Part shown: positions 15,253 through 22,720 of the stretch, piece by piece
Layout: every line of letters begins with the position of its first letter
How positions within the stretch are numbered: the first letter of the stretch is position 1
Program-made: the position numbers and the translations under genes
NCBI GenBank assembly: GCA_964432415.1
Contig: CAYSNW010000023.1
Coordinates: 1 to 50,632, forward strand
Reading direction: 5' to 3'
DNA length: 50,632 bases
DNA from: JAFECT01 sp964432415
Lineage (GTDB): Bacteria; Pseudomonadota; Alphaproteobacteria; Caulobacterales; Caulobacteraceae
Notes under the pieces: model-generated
Seen by the model: the letters and a program-made list of their open reading frames with translations, nothing else
Database searches by the model: none
What the model was told of the DNA's origin: nothing

Positions 15253-17294
15253 GCCCTGCAAAGGACCCGAGTTCGGAGCGCGCGTTGGTCCTGACCCCGA
15301 TTGGCCGCGACTCGGCCATCGCCGCCTCCATCCTGAAGGAGGCCCGGCTGCCGGTGTGGGTCTGCGCCGGCCTCACGGACCTGGTCGCCGCGCTTCGCGA
15401 GGGCGCCGGCGTGGGACTGCTGGCCGAGGAGGCCCTGCACGGCCTGGACTGGACCGAGCTGGCGGAATGGTTGGCCGACCAGCCGGCCTGGTCGGATTTT
15501 CCCTTCATCGTCCTGTCCCACCGGGGCGGGGGCCTTGAGCGCAATCCTTCCGCCGGACGCCTGATGAAGGCGCTCGGCAACGTCACCTTCCTGGAGCGGC
15601 CCTTTCATCCGACCACCCTGGTCAGCGTGGTGCGCACGGCCCTGCGCGGCCGCCTGCGCCAGTACGAGGCGCGCGAACGCATCGAGGAGATTCACGAGGC
15701 CGAGGCGCGCTTCCGCACCATGGTGGAGAGCATCCCGCAGCTAGCCTGGATGGCGCACCCGGACGGGGAGATCTTCTGGTTCAATCAGCGCTGGTACGAC
15801 TACACCGGGATGCGGGCGGAAGAACTGGGCCAACACGACATGCGCCAGATCCATGACCCTGAGATTCGGCCGCGTGTGCTGGAGCGCTGGCGCCGGTCGC
15901 TCGACACCGGCGAGCGCTTCGAAATGGTCTTTCCGCTGCGCTCGGCTACGGGCGAATATCGCGCCTTCCTGAGCCAGGCCGTGCCGCTTCGCGACGACGC
16001 AGGGCGGGTCGTCCGCTGGTTCGGCACCAACACCGACGTGACCGAACAGCAACAGATGGAAGCGTTGCTTGAACAACGCGTTCAGGAAAGAACTTCAGAA
16101 CTTGCATCGGCCAACCGCCAGCTCGCGGCCCAGATCGCGGAGCGGGAACGGGTACAGTCGGCGCTGCGCCAGTCTCAGCGGCTCGAAGCAGTGGGCCAGC
16201 TGACCTCCGGCGTCGCCCACGACTTCAACAACCTGCTCACCGTGGTGCTGGGCAATGTCCGGCAACTGCAGCGCGGATCCGTAGATTCCGCCACGGCGCG
16301 CCGGCTCGACATGATCGGCCAGGCGGCGGAACGCGGCGCCAAGCTCACCGCCCAGATGCTGGCCTTCTCGCGCCGGCAGAAGCTGGAGCCCCGGGCGGTG
16401 GACCTGAACGAGACGGTTAGGTCCATGCGCGACCTCTTGCAGAGCACGCTCGGGGGCGGCGTGCGCATCGTGCTGGAACAGGAGCCGAACCTGTGGACGG
16501 CCATGATCGACCCGACCCAGATCGAGCTCGTCATCCTGAACCTGGCCATCAACGCCCGCGACGCCATGGACGGCGGTGGAAAGCTGACGGTGAAGACCGG
16601 CAACGTCACCCTCGGCGCGCCGGAACAGCCCGAGGAGCCGGCGGCGGGGGACTATGTGATGCTGAGCGTCGCCGACACCGGCGCGGGCATGAGCGACGAG
16701 GTGCGCAGCCGGGTGTTCGAACCCTTCTTCACTACCAAGGACGTCGGCAAGGGCTCCGGGCTCGGCTTGAGTCAGGTCTTCGGCCTGGCCAAACAGTCCG
16801 GCGGCGGCGTGCGCATCGACACGAAGGTGGGCGAGGGCACCTCGGTGTGCGTCTTCCTGCCCCGCACGCGGGTCGGCGTTGAGGAAGCTCAGTCCCCATC
16901 GGTAAACGCGCCGCCCCGAGCTGACACGGAAGTGCTGATCCTGGTGGTCGACGACGACTCGGCCGTGCGCGAGGTCACCGCTTCGATCCTGGGCGAACTG
17001 GGCTATCGCGTGATCGAGGCCGGCAGCGGCGGCGCGGCGCTCGACCTGTTGGACCGCAATCCGGACATCCGCCTCGTGCTGCTCGACTTCGCCATGCCGG
17101 GCATGAACGGGGCGGAGGTCTCTCGCGAGATCCTGGCCCGGCGCCCCGAAATGCCGATACTGTTCGCCACCGGCTATGCCGACGCCGCGGCCCTGGCCGC
17201 GGCGGACGACGACCAGGTTCTGCAGAAACCGTTCGAGGAAGACGAGCTGGCCTACCGCGTCGCCAGGTGTCTCGAAGAGCCCACCGCGCACTGA
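15249..17294 (+). CDS. Hybrid PAS histidine kinase/response regulator
   Basis: The 681-residue cytoplasmic sensor has no membrane helices. Residues 10-135 look like a pseudo-receiver: receiver-like alternation, but GLLAEE where the phospho-Asp should be and ERPF in place of KPF. A PAS/PAC domain follows (about 152-270, WFNQRWYDYTGM), then a coiled coil (271-310), the HisKA box with His324 (GVAHDFNN), HATPase motifs (NLAINARDAM, DTGAGM, GKGSGLGLSQ), and a true receiver from about 561 with Asp568-570, Asp613 and Lys660. The GTG start overlaps the KaiC-like stop (GTGA), so the two are a translationally coupled pair. Confidence 0.92.
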   Translation: MSPAKDPSSERALVLTPIGRDSAIAASILKEARLPVWVCAGLTDLVAALREGAGVGLLAEEALHGLDWTELAEWLADQPAWSDFPFIVLSHRGGGLERNPSAGRLMKALGNVTFLERPFHPTTLVSVVRTALRGRLRQYEARERIEEIHEAEARFRTMVESIPQLAWMAHPDGEIFWFNQRWYDYTGMRAEELGQHDMRQIHDPEIRPRVLERWRRSLDTGERFEMVFPLRSATGEYRAFLSQAVPLRDDAGRVVRWFGTNTDVTEQQQMEALLEQRVQERTSELASANRQLAAQIAERERVQSALRQSQRLEAVGQLTSGVAHDFNNLLTVVLGNVRQLQRGSVDSATARRLDMIGQAAERGAKLTAQMLAFSRRQKLEPRAVDLNETVRSMRDLLQSTLGGGVRIVLEQEPNLWTAMIDPTQIELVILNLAINARDAMDGGGKLTVKTGNVTLGAPEQPEEPAAGDYVMLSVADTGAGMSDEVRSRVFEPFFTTKDVGKGSGLGLSQVFGLAKQSGGGVRIDTKVGEGTSVCVFLPRTRVGVEEAQSPSVNAPPRADTEVLILVVDDDSAVREVTASILGELGYRVIEAGSGGAALDLLDRNPDIRLVLLDFAMPGMNGAEVSREILARRPEMPILFATGYADAAALAAADDDQVLQKPFEEDELAYRVARCLEEPTAH

Positions 17295-17300
17295 GAAGCC

Positions 17301-17332
17301 TTGACAGAATGACCAAAGTTCGCTATATGTTC
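17301..17332 (+). promoter_or_regulatory. Promoter overlapped by an SOS (LexA) box
   Basis: TTGACA (17301-17306), a 17-base spacer and TATATG (17324-17329) form a strong promoter; GCTATATG also resembles the Caulobacter -10 consensus GCTANAWC. GTTC at 17318-17321 and GTTC at 17329-17332 are separated by seven bases, the alphaproteobacterial LexA motif GTTC-N7-GTTC, and cover the -10. Bound LexA would block RNA polymerase. Transcription would begin near 17336. Confidence 0.7.
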
Positions 17333-17335
17333 TCG

Positions 17336-17529
17336 TTTGCGCCAAGACCCCTTCTCCGGGGTTGAGGCGGTTCCCTCCAGCCCCGTTCGGGCGAGGGATA
17401 GGACCGATAATACGGTTGATTAACGGTGCAATTACGGTGAGGCCGCGGCTGTGACGACCCGCCGTTCAGCCCTTGTCCGCTCCCGCCCTTTCCCCTAGTC
17501 CTCCGGCCACCAATCCGCAGGAGCCTTCG
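17336..17529 (+). ncRNA. Structured 5' leader or small RNA upstream of fabD
   Basis: The predicted transcript begins with two adjacent hairpins. The first (17340-17369) pairs CGCC with GGCG and ACCCC with GGGGT around an AAG/TGA internal loop. The second (17373-17397) pairs CCCTC with GAGGG and GCCC with GGGC around a CGTTC loop. No convincing small ORF was found: the longest candidate opens with TTG at 17362, about 28 codons, without a clear Shine-Dalgarno sequence. It may be a long fabD leader or an independent RNA. No known family was recognised. Confidence 0.4.
17412..17438 (+). repeat. Three ACGGT direct repeats at 11-bp spacing
   Basis: ACGGT occurs at 17412-17416, 17423-17427 and 17434-17438, each start 11 bases after the previous one, with AT-rich bases before every copy. 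The spacing places all three on the same face of the helix. A GATAAT box (17406-17411) directly precedes the first copy. The arrangement suggests a binding site for a regulator acting on fabD. Confidence 0.5.
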
Positions 17530-18477
17530 ATGAGCCTCGCGCTTCTATTTCCGGGACAGGGCAGCCAGGCCGTGGGCATGGGCGCCGACCTGGCCGACGC
17601 CTACGCCTCCGCCCGCGAGGTCTTCGCCGAGGTGGACGAGGCGCTGGGCCAGAAGCTGTCGGTGCTGATGCGCGAGGGGCCCGAGGACCAGCTGACCCTG
17701 ACCGAGAACGCCCAGCCCGCCCTGATGGCGGTCAGCATGGCGGTGGTGCGCGCGCTGAAGGTCGAGTTCGGTGTGGACGTGTCGTCCGCGGCCTTCGCGG
17801 CCGGCCATTCCCTGGGTGAGTATTCCGCCCTGGCCGCCGTCGGCGCCCTGACCCTCGCCGACACCGCGCGCCTGCTCAAGCTGCGCGGCCAGGCCATGCA
17901 GCGGGCCGTGCCGGTGGGCGCCGGCGCCATGGCCTCCCTGATCGGCCCCAGGACGGACGTGGCCCTGGCCGAAGAAGCCGCCCGCGCGGGCGCCGAGGTC
18001 GGGGTCTGCGTCGTGGCCAACGACAACAACAACGGCAACGTGGTGATCTCCGGCTCGAAGGCCGGCGTCGACCGCGCCATCGAAAAGGCCAAGGAGCTGG
18101 GGGCCCGCGCCATTCCGCTCAACGTGTCGGCGCCCTTCCACTGCCCCCTGATGCAGCCCGCCGCCGACGAGATGGCCTCGGCCCTTGCCGGCGCCCTGAT
18201 CGTGACGCCGCGCGTGCCGGTGGTGGCCAATGTCACCGCCTCGCCGGTCACCGACCCCGAACAGATCCGCCGCCTGCTGGTCGAGCAGGTCACGGGACGG
18301 GTGCGCTGGCGCGAGAGCATGATCTGGCTGGCCGGCGAGGGCGGTGTGTCCCGCTTCGCCGAACTGGGCTCCGGCAAGGTCCTGACCGGCATGGCCAAGC
18401 GCATCGCCCCCGACGCCGAGGCCGTGGCCCTGAACAGCCCCGCCGATCTGGAGGCCTTCGCCGCCAGCTTGGCGTAG
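17530..18477 (+). CDS. fabD: Malonyl-CoA:ACP transacylase
   Basis: FabD loads malonyl groups from CoA onto acyl carrier protein, supplying the extender unit for fatty acid elongation. The 315-residue protein has the LFPGQGSQ N-terminal motif, the nucleophile Ser94 in GHSLGE, and the catalytic His in APFHCPLM near residue 200. The ATG at 17530 has AGGAG seven bases upstream; an in-frame TTG at 17473 would add 19 residues of low-complexity sequence and is disfavoured. First gene of the fabD-fabG-acpP-fabF cluster, preceded by an unusual regulatory region. Confidence 0.97.
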   Translation: MSLALLFPGQGSQAVGMGADLADAYASAREVFAEVDEALGQKLSVLMREGPEDQLTLTENAQPALMAVSMAVVRALKVEFGVDVSSAAFAAGHSLGEYSALAAVGALTLADTARLLKLRGQAMQRAVPVGAGAMASLIGPRTDVALAEEAARAGAEVGVCVVANDNNNGNVVISGSKAGVDRAIEKAKELGARAIPLNVSAPFHCPLMQPAADEMASALAGALIVTPRVPVVANVTASPVTDPEQIRRLLVEQVTGRVRWRESMIWLAGEGGVSRFAELGSGKVLTGMAKRIAPDAEAVALNSPADLEAFAASLA

Positions 18478-18486
18478 GCCTGTCCA

Positions 18487-19206
18487 ATGCCGCTGCACTG
18501 CAAAGCGATCTGGGGGGCGGAGGGCGACGAGGAAGACGGGCCGGCGATCAACGCCAGCCTCGACGCCGCGTCCCTGAGCGACTCCTTCCGGCATTTTTCG
18601 ATCTTCATGTCGCCCGACCCGGGCGAACCCAACCGCTGCTACGTCGACTGGGGTTCGCACGTCGATCAGAGCAACGGCGAGTGGGGCTATTTCGCCGACT
18701 TCGAGATCGCGGCCCACCGGCGAACCCTGATCCTGAAGCTTGGCAAGGCCCAGGGCGCGCCGGGCGACGATCACTGGGTGCTCGAATGCCCGAGTGGGAT
18801 CGACGCCGATTGCGAAGCGGTCCTTCAGACGATGAAGGCCGGCAGCTGGCGTCCGATCCAGGAAATCATGGCCGACTGTGCCGAGCCGGTTGAGACCGGT
18901 CTGGTGATCGCCTTCTCGCGGCGCAACGACGGCCTGCTGTTGGAGTTCCGCGACCTGTTCCCGACGGACGCCGACTTCTTCGGTCATGATCACTATGTCG
19001 AGATCGGCGGCCAGGCGTTCGGGCGCTTCGGCGGGGTGAAAAGCCTTGAGCTGGGCCATGGCGGACACCGCCTGGAGGTGCGCCTGAACTACGAGGCTCC
19101 CGACCTCGGATCGGCATTTGCTGTTGTCTTCCGCCAGCCGGTGGGTGATCGGGAGGCCAGCCTGATGAATCGCCTCAAGCCCGACAGGAAAACCAGCGAT
19201 GTTTGA
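18487..19206 (+). CDS. Hypothetical protein inserted between fabD and fabG
   Basis: This 239-residue soluble protein has no signal peptide or membrane helix. It is rich in Asp and aromatic residues, with stretches such as FRHFSIFMSPDPGEPNRCYVDW and FFGHDHYVEIGGQAFGRFGG. It starts 9 bases after the fabD stop, and its last 8 bases overlap the start of fabG, so it is embedded in the fatty-acid operon. I do not recognise the family; a link to fatty-acid synthesis rests only on position. Confidence 0.7.
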   Translation: MPLHCKAIWGAEGDEEDGPAINASLDAASLSDSFRHFSIFMSPDPGEPNRCYVDWGSHVDQSNGEWGYFADFEIAAHRRTLILKLGKAQGAPGDDHWVLECPSGIDADCEAVLQTMKAGSWRPIQEIMADCAEPVETGLVIAFSRRNDGLLLEFRDLFPTDADFFGHDHYVEIGGQAFGRFGGVKSLELGHGGHRLEVRLNYEAPDLGSAFAVVFRQPVGDREASLMNRLKPDRKTSDV

Positions 19207-19936
19207 TCTTTCCGGCAAGACCGCCCTGGTCACCGGCGCCACCGGGGGCCTCGGCTCCTCGATCGCCCGCTCGCTGCACGCCCAGGGCGCCCACGTGGTC
19301 CTGTCCAGCACCCGTGAAGGCGTGCTTCAGGAACTGGCCGCCGAGCTGGGCGAGCGTACCTCGGTCGCCGCCTGCAACCTGTCCGACGCCGCCGAGGTCG
19401 ACGGTCTGGTGGCCAAGGCGGAAGGCCTGGGGGGCGAGCTCTCCATCCTGGTGGCCAATGCCGGCATCACCCGCGACGGCCTTCTGATGCGCATGAAGGA
19501 CGAGGACTGGGAGCAGGTGATCCGGGTCAATCTGGAGAGCTATTTCCGCCTCTCCCGCGCGGCGCTGCGCGGCATGATGAAGCGCCGCTACGGCCGCATC
19601 ATCGGGGTGACCTCGGTGGTGGGCGTCACTGGCAACCCGGGCCAGACCAACTATGCCGCCTCCAAGGCCGGCATGATCGGCTTCTCGAAATCCCTCGCCC
19701 AGGAAGTGGGATCGCGAGGCGTGACGGTGAACTGCATCGCCCCCGGCTTCATCACCAGCCCCATGACCGACGTGCTCAACGAGGGCCAGCGCGAGGCGAT
19801 TCTCACGAAGATTCCGGCCGGACGGCTCGGTACGGGGGATGAAATCGCCGCGGCGGCGGTCTATCTGGCCAGCGACGAGGCGGCCTATGTGACCGGCCAG
19901 ACCCTGCACGTGAACGGCGGGATGGCCATGATCTGA
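19199..19936 (+). CDS. fabG: 3-oxoacyl-ACP reductase
   Basis: FabG reduces beta-ketoacyl-ACP with NADPH, the first reductive step of fatty acid elongation. The 245-residue short-chain dehydrogenase has TGATGGLG at 12-19 (dinucleotide binding), NAGI at 87-90, and the catalytic Ser139, Tyr152 and Lys156 (YAASK). The C-terminal YVTGQTLHVNGGMAMI is typical of FabG. It has an AGGAAA site about eight bases before the ATG, lying inside the preceding hypothetical gene. Confidence 0.97.
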   Translation: MFDLSGKTALVTGATGGLGSSIARSLHAQGAHVVLSSTREGVLQELAAELGERTSVAACNLSDAAEVDGLVAKAEGLGGELSILVANAGITRDGLLMRMKDEDWEQVIRVNLESYFRLSRAALRGMMKRRYGRIIGVTSVVGVTGNPGQTNYAASKAGMIGFSKSLAQEVGSRGVTVNCIAPGFITSPMTDVLNEGQREAILTKIPAGRLGTGDEIAAAAVYLASDEAAYVTGQTLHVNGGMAMI

Positions 19937-19956
19937 GGGCGCTTCCGGCGCTTTTT
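19936..19956 (+). terminator. Weak hairpin with U-tract after fabG
   Basis: GCGC at 19939-19942 pairs with GCGC at 19948-19951 around a TTCCG loop, extended by G-T and A-T pairs, and is followed by TTTTT. The stem is short, so it may only partly stop transcription before acpP. Confidence 0.4.
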
Positions 19957-20032
19957 CACCTCTGGAGAGTGTGCTAGGCCGGAACTCTATGGCTTTGGGG
20001 CCGCTGGAAAGGCTTGCGAAAGCGACAGCGGC

Positions 20033-20062
20033 ATGACACCGAACGGCGCAAGCCGATCTAAC
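20033..20062 (+). promoter_or_regulatory. Candidate acpP promoter
   Basis: ATGACA (20033-20038), an 18-base spacer and TCTAAC (20057-20062) precede acpP, with initiation expected near 20069. A private promoter would fit the high acyl carrier protein demand of the cell. Confidence 0.35.
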
Positions 20063-20090
20063 GAAAACTCTAAAAGGGACTTTGAACCTT

Positions 20091-20333
20091 ATGGCTTCCG
20101 ACGTTCTCGAGCGCGTGCGCAAGATCGTTATCGATCACCTCGACGCCGACCCTGACAAGGTCACCGAAAAGGCCAGCTTCATCGACGACCTGGGCGCCGA
20201 CAGCCTGGACAACGTCGAGCTGGTGATGGCCTTCGAAGAAGAATTCGACATCGAAATCCCGGACGACGCCGCCGAGCACATCCAGACGGTGGGCGACGCC
20301 GTGAAGTTCATCGAAGAGAAACTCGCCGCCTGA
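20091..20333 (+). CDS. acpP: Acyl carrier protein
   Basis: AcpP carries the growing acyl chain on a phosphopantetheine arm. The 80-residue acidic protein has the attachment site Ser38 in GADSLDNVEL, and the recognition helix VELVMAFEEEFDIEIPDD. The ATG at 20091 follows AAAAGGGAC; an in-frame TTG three codons upstream is not needed. It lies between fabG and fabF, the usual order. Confidence 0.98.
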   Translation: MASDVLERVRKIVIDHLDADPDKVTEKASFIDDLGADSLDNVELVMAFEEEFDIEIPDDAAEHIQTVGDAVKFIEEKLAA

Positions 20334-20413
20334 TCAGGCGCGAAGAGGCGCGCGGCCGGGGTCACCCCGCGCCGCGCGTCCCGCGTCAGGTCTGAGCCGG
20401 GGGACGTGAGAGC

Positions 20414-21697
20414 ATGCGTCGCGTAGTCGTAACAGGCGTCGGTCTGATCACACCGCTCGGCGCAGGCGTCGACGTCACCTGGAAGCGGCTGCTGGCCGGA
20501 CAATCCGGCGCAGGCCGCATCACCAGCTTCGATCCCACCGACTATGCCTGCCAGGTCGCCTGCGAGGTGCCCCGGCTGGACGGCCGCGGCCACGGCGGCC
20601 CCGAGGTCGAGGGCTCCTTCAATCCCGACCTGGCCATGAGCCCGCGCGATCAGCGCCGGGTCGACGATTTCATCCTCTATGCGGTCGCCGCCGCCGACGA
20701 AGCGGTCAAGGACTCCGGCTGGCAGCCCGAGGCCGAGGAAGACCGTCAGCGCACCGGCGTGATGATCGGCTCCGGCATCGGAGGCCTGGGCCCCATCGCC
20801 GAGACCGCCATCGAACTGCACGAGAAGGGCCCGCGCCGGATCAGCCCCTTCTTCATCCCCTCGGCCCTGATCAACCTGGCCTCAGGCCACGTCTCGATCA
20901 AATACGGCTTCAAGGGCCCCAACCACGCGGTGGTCACCGCCTGCGCCACCGGCGCCCACGCCATCGGCGACGCGGCCCGCATCATCAAGTACGGCGACGC
21001 CGACGTGATGGTGGCGGGTGGGGCGGAGTCCTCGGTGGTCAAGATCGGCATCGCGGGCTTCATCGCCTGCCGGGCGCTGTCCACCGGCTTCAACGACACC
21101 CCCACCAAGGCCTCGCGCCCCTACGACAAGGACCGCGACGGCTTCGTCATGGGCGAGGGCGCCGGCGTCCTGGTGCTGGAAGAGTACGAACACGCCAGGG
21201 CGCGCGGGGCCAAGATTTACGCCGAGGTGGCGGGCTACGGCATGGCCGGCGACGCCTACCACATCACCGCGCCGGCCGAGGACGGCGACGGCGGCTTCCG
21301 CGCCATGCAGGCGGCGATCAAGGACGCGGGGATCAAGCCCGCCGAGATCGACTACATCAACGCCCACGGCACCTCGACCCCGCTTGGCGATGAGATCGAA
21401 CTCAGGGCCGTCGAGCGCATGCTGGGCGACGCGGCGTCGAAGGCGTCCATGTCCTCCACCAAGGGCGCCATCGGCCACCTCCTGGGCGCCGCCGGGGCGG
21501 TCGAAGGCGTCTTCACCGTGCTGGCCATCCGCGACCAGGTCGCCCCGCCCACGATCAACCTCGACAACCCCTCGGTCGAGACCGGGATCGACCTGATCCC
21601 GCACAAGGCCAAGCCGCTGAAGATCGACACGGCCTTGTCCAACAGCTTCGGTTTCGGCGGCACCAACGCCTCCATCATCTTCAAGCGCGTCCCGTGA
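20414..21697 (+). CDS. fabF: 3-oxoacyl-ACP synthase II
   Basis: FabF condenses malonyl-ACP with acyl-ACP to lengthen the chain. The 427-residue enzyme starts MRRVVVTGVGLITPLG and has the catalytic Cys177 (VVTACATG), and the two histidines in NAHGTSTPLGD and KGAIGHLLGAAG, giving the Cys-His-His triad. The C-terminal SNSFGFGGTNAS loop is conserved. Its stop overlaps the mltG GTG start. Confidence 0.97.
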   Translation: MRRVVVTGVGLITPLGAGVDVTWKRLLAGQSGAGRITSFDPTDYACQVACEVPRLDGRGHGGPEVEGSFNPDLAMSPRDQRRVDDFILYAVAAADEAVKDSGWQPEAEEDRQRTGVMIGSGIGGLGPIAETAIELHEKGPRRISPFFIPSALINLASGHVSIKYGFKGPNHAVVTACATGAHAIGDAARIIKYGDADVMVAGGAESSVVKIGIAGFIACRALSTGFNDTPTKASRPYDKDRDGFVMGEGAGVLVLEEYEHARARGAKIYAEVAGYGMAGDAYHITAPAEDGDGGFRAMQAAIKDAGIKPAEIDYINAHGTSTPLGDEIELRAVERMLGDAASKASMSSTKGAIGHLLGAAGAVEGVFTVLAIRDQVAPPTINLDNPSVETGIDLIPHKAKPLKIDTALSNSFGFGGTNASIIFKRVP

Positions 21698-22719
21698 GCG
21701 GGCGCGGCGGGGAGCGCCCAAGGCGGGGGTTCTTCGTCACCCTGCTGACGGCTGTGATCACCATTGCGGTGCTGGGCGCCGCCGGCGCCGCCGGCCTGTG
21801 GTTCGCGGTCGCCGGTCCCGGACCGGCCTCGCACAAGATCACCGTGGTCACCCGCCATGGCGCGGGCGTGGGCGAACTGGGCGCGACGTTGAAGCATGCA
21901 GGGGTGATCTCCTCGGTCCAGCTGTTCCGCCTGGCGGCCGAGCTGACCGGCGACGACCGCAGGCTCCGGCCCGGCGAATACGAGTTCGACGCCCACGCCT
22001 CGCTGTTCGACGTGCTCGAGCAGATGGTCGAGGGCAAGGTCAAGCGCCACTGGGTGACCATCCCCGAGGGCCGCACCAGCGCCCAGGCCGTGGCCATCCT
22101 CAAGGCCGAGCCGGTGCTGACCGGCGAGGTCGAGGTCCCGCCCGAGGGATCGCTGCTGCCCCAGACCTACGAGATCACCCGCGGCGAGAGCCGCGCTGAG
22201 GTGATCCGCCAGATGCGCGCCGGGCGTGACGCCCTGGTCGCCGACCTCTGGGCTCACCGGCGCCCGGGGCTGCCCTACAAGACGCCCGAGGAGGCTGTGA
22301 CCCTGGCCTCGATCGTGGAGAAGGAGACCGCGGTTGCCGCCGAGCGGCGCCACGTGGCGGCCGTCTACATCAACCGGCTGAACAAGGGCATGAAGCTCGA
22401 CGCCGACCCGACCACCATCTACGGCATCTCCAAGGGCGAGCCGCTGGGGCGAGGCATCCGGGCGTCCGAACTGGCGGCGGCGACGCCTTACAACACCTAC
22501 GTCATCACCGGCCTGCCGCCGACGCCGATCGCCAATCCGGGCAAGGCGTCGCTGGAAGCCGCCTTCGATCCGACCGACGACCCCGACCTCTATTTCGTGG
22601 CCAACGGCACAGGTGGCTCCAGCTTCGCGGCCACCTACGAGGCGCACGCCAAGAACGTGGCCAAGTACCGCGAGTGGGAGGCCGCCCAGAAGGCCAAGGC
22701 CGCGGCCGGGCGCCGCTGA
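21694..22719 (+). CDS. mltG: Endolytic murein transglycosylase MltG
   Basis: MltG (YceG family) is an inner-membrane lytic transglycosylase that cleaves nascent peptidoglycan strands and limits their length. The 341-residue protein has one N-terminal membrane helix (about residues 9-32), a LysM-like region, and the YceG core with TLASIVEKET, where the Glu is catalytic, and LDADPTTIYGI. It starts with GTG, overlapping fabF by four bases. The fabF-mltG-yicC-gmk order is widespread in alphaproteobacteria. Confidence 0.94.
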   Translation: MSGRGGERPRRGFFVTLLTAVITIAVLGAAGAAGLWFAVAGPGPASHKITVVTRHGAGVGELGATLKHAGVISSVQLFRLAAELTGDDRRLRPGEYEFDAHASLFDVLEQMVEGKVKRHWVTIPEGRTSAQAVAILKAEPVLTGEVEVPPEGSLLPQTYEITRGESRAEVIRQMRAGRDALVADLWAHRRPGLPYKTPEEAVTLASIVEKETAVAAERRHVAAVYINRLNKGMKLDADPTTIYGISKGEPLGRGIRASELAAATPYNTYVITGLPPTPIANPGKASLEAAFDPTDDPDLYFVANGTGGSSFAATYEAHAKNVAKYREWEAAQKAKAAAGRR

Positions 22720-22720
22720 G

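Noticed and set aside
13546..15261. 571-codon open frame antisense to the KaiC-like gene
   Set aside because: It is the mirror of a confidently identified coding frame; its translation is low complexity (His, Gln, Gly, Asp) without domains.
17362..17448. Possible 28-codon peptide opening with TTG in the fabD upstream region
   Set aside because: There is no proper ribosome-binding site and the start lies inside a predicted hairpin. Conservation would be needed to revive it.
17545..19311. 588-codon open frame antisense to fabD and the next gene
   Set aside because: It spans three real genes on the opposite strand and has the composition of a shadow frame, with His-, Gly- and Gln-rich runs.
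19981..20010. GGAAC followed after 16 bases by CGCT upstream of acpP
   Set aside because: The second box differs from the EcfG consensus CGTT, and a better housekeeping-type promoter lies downstream.
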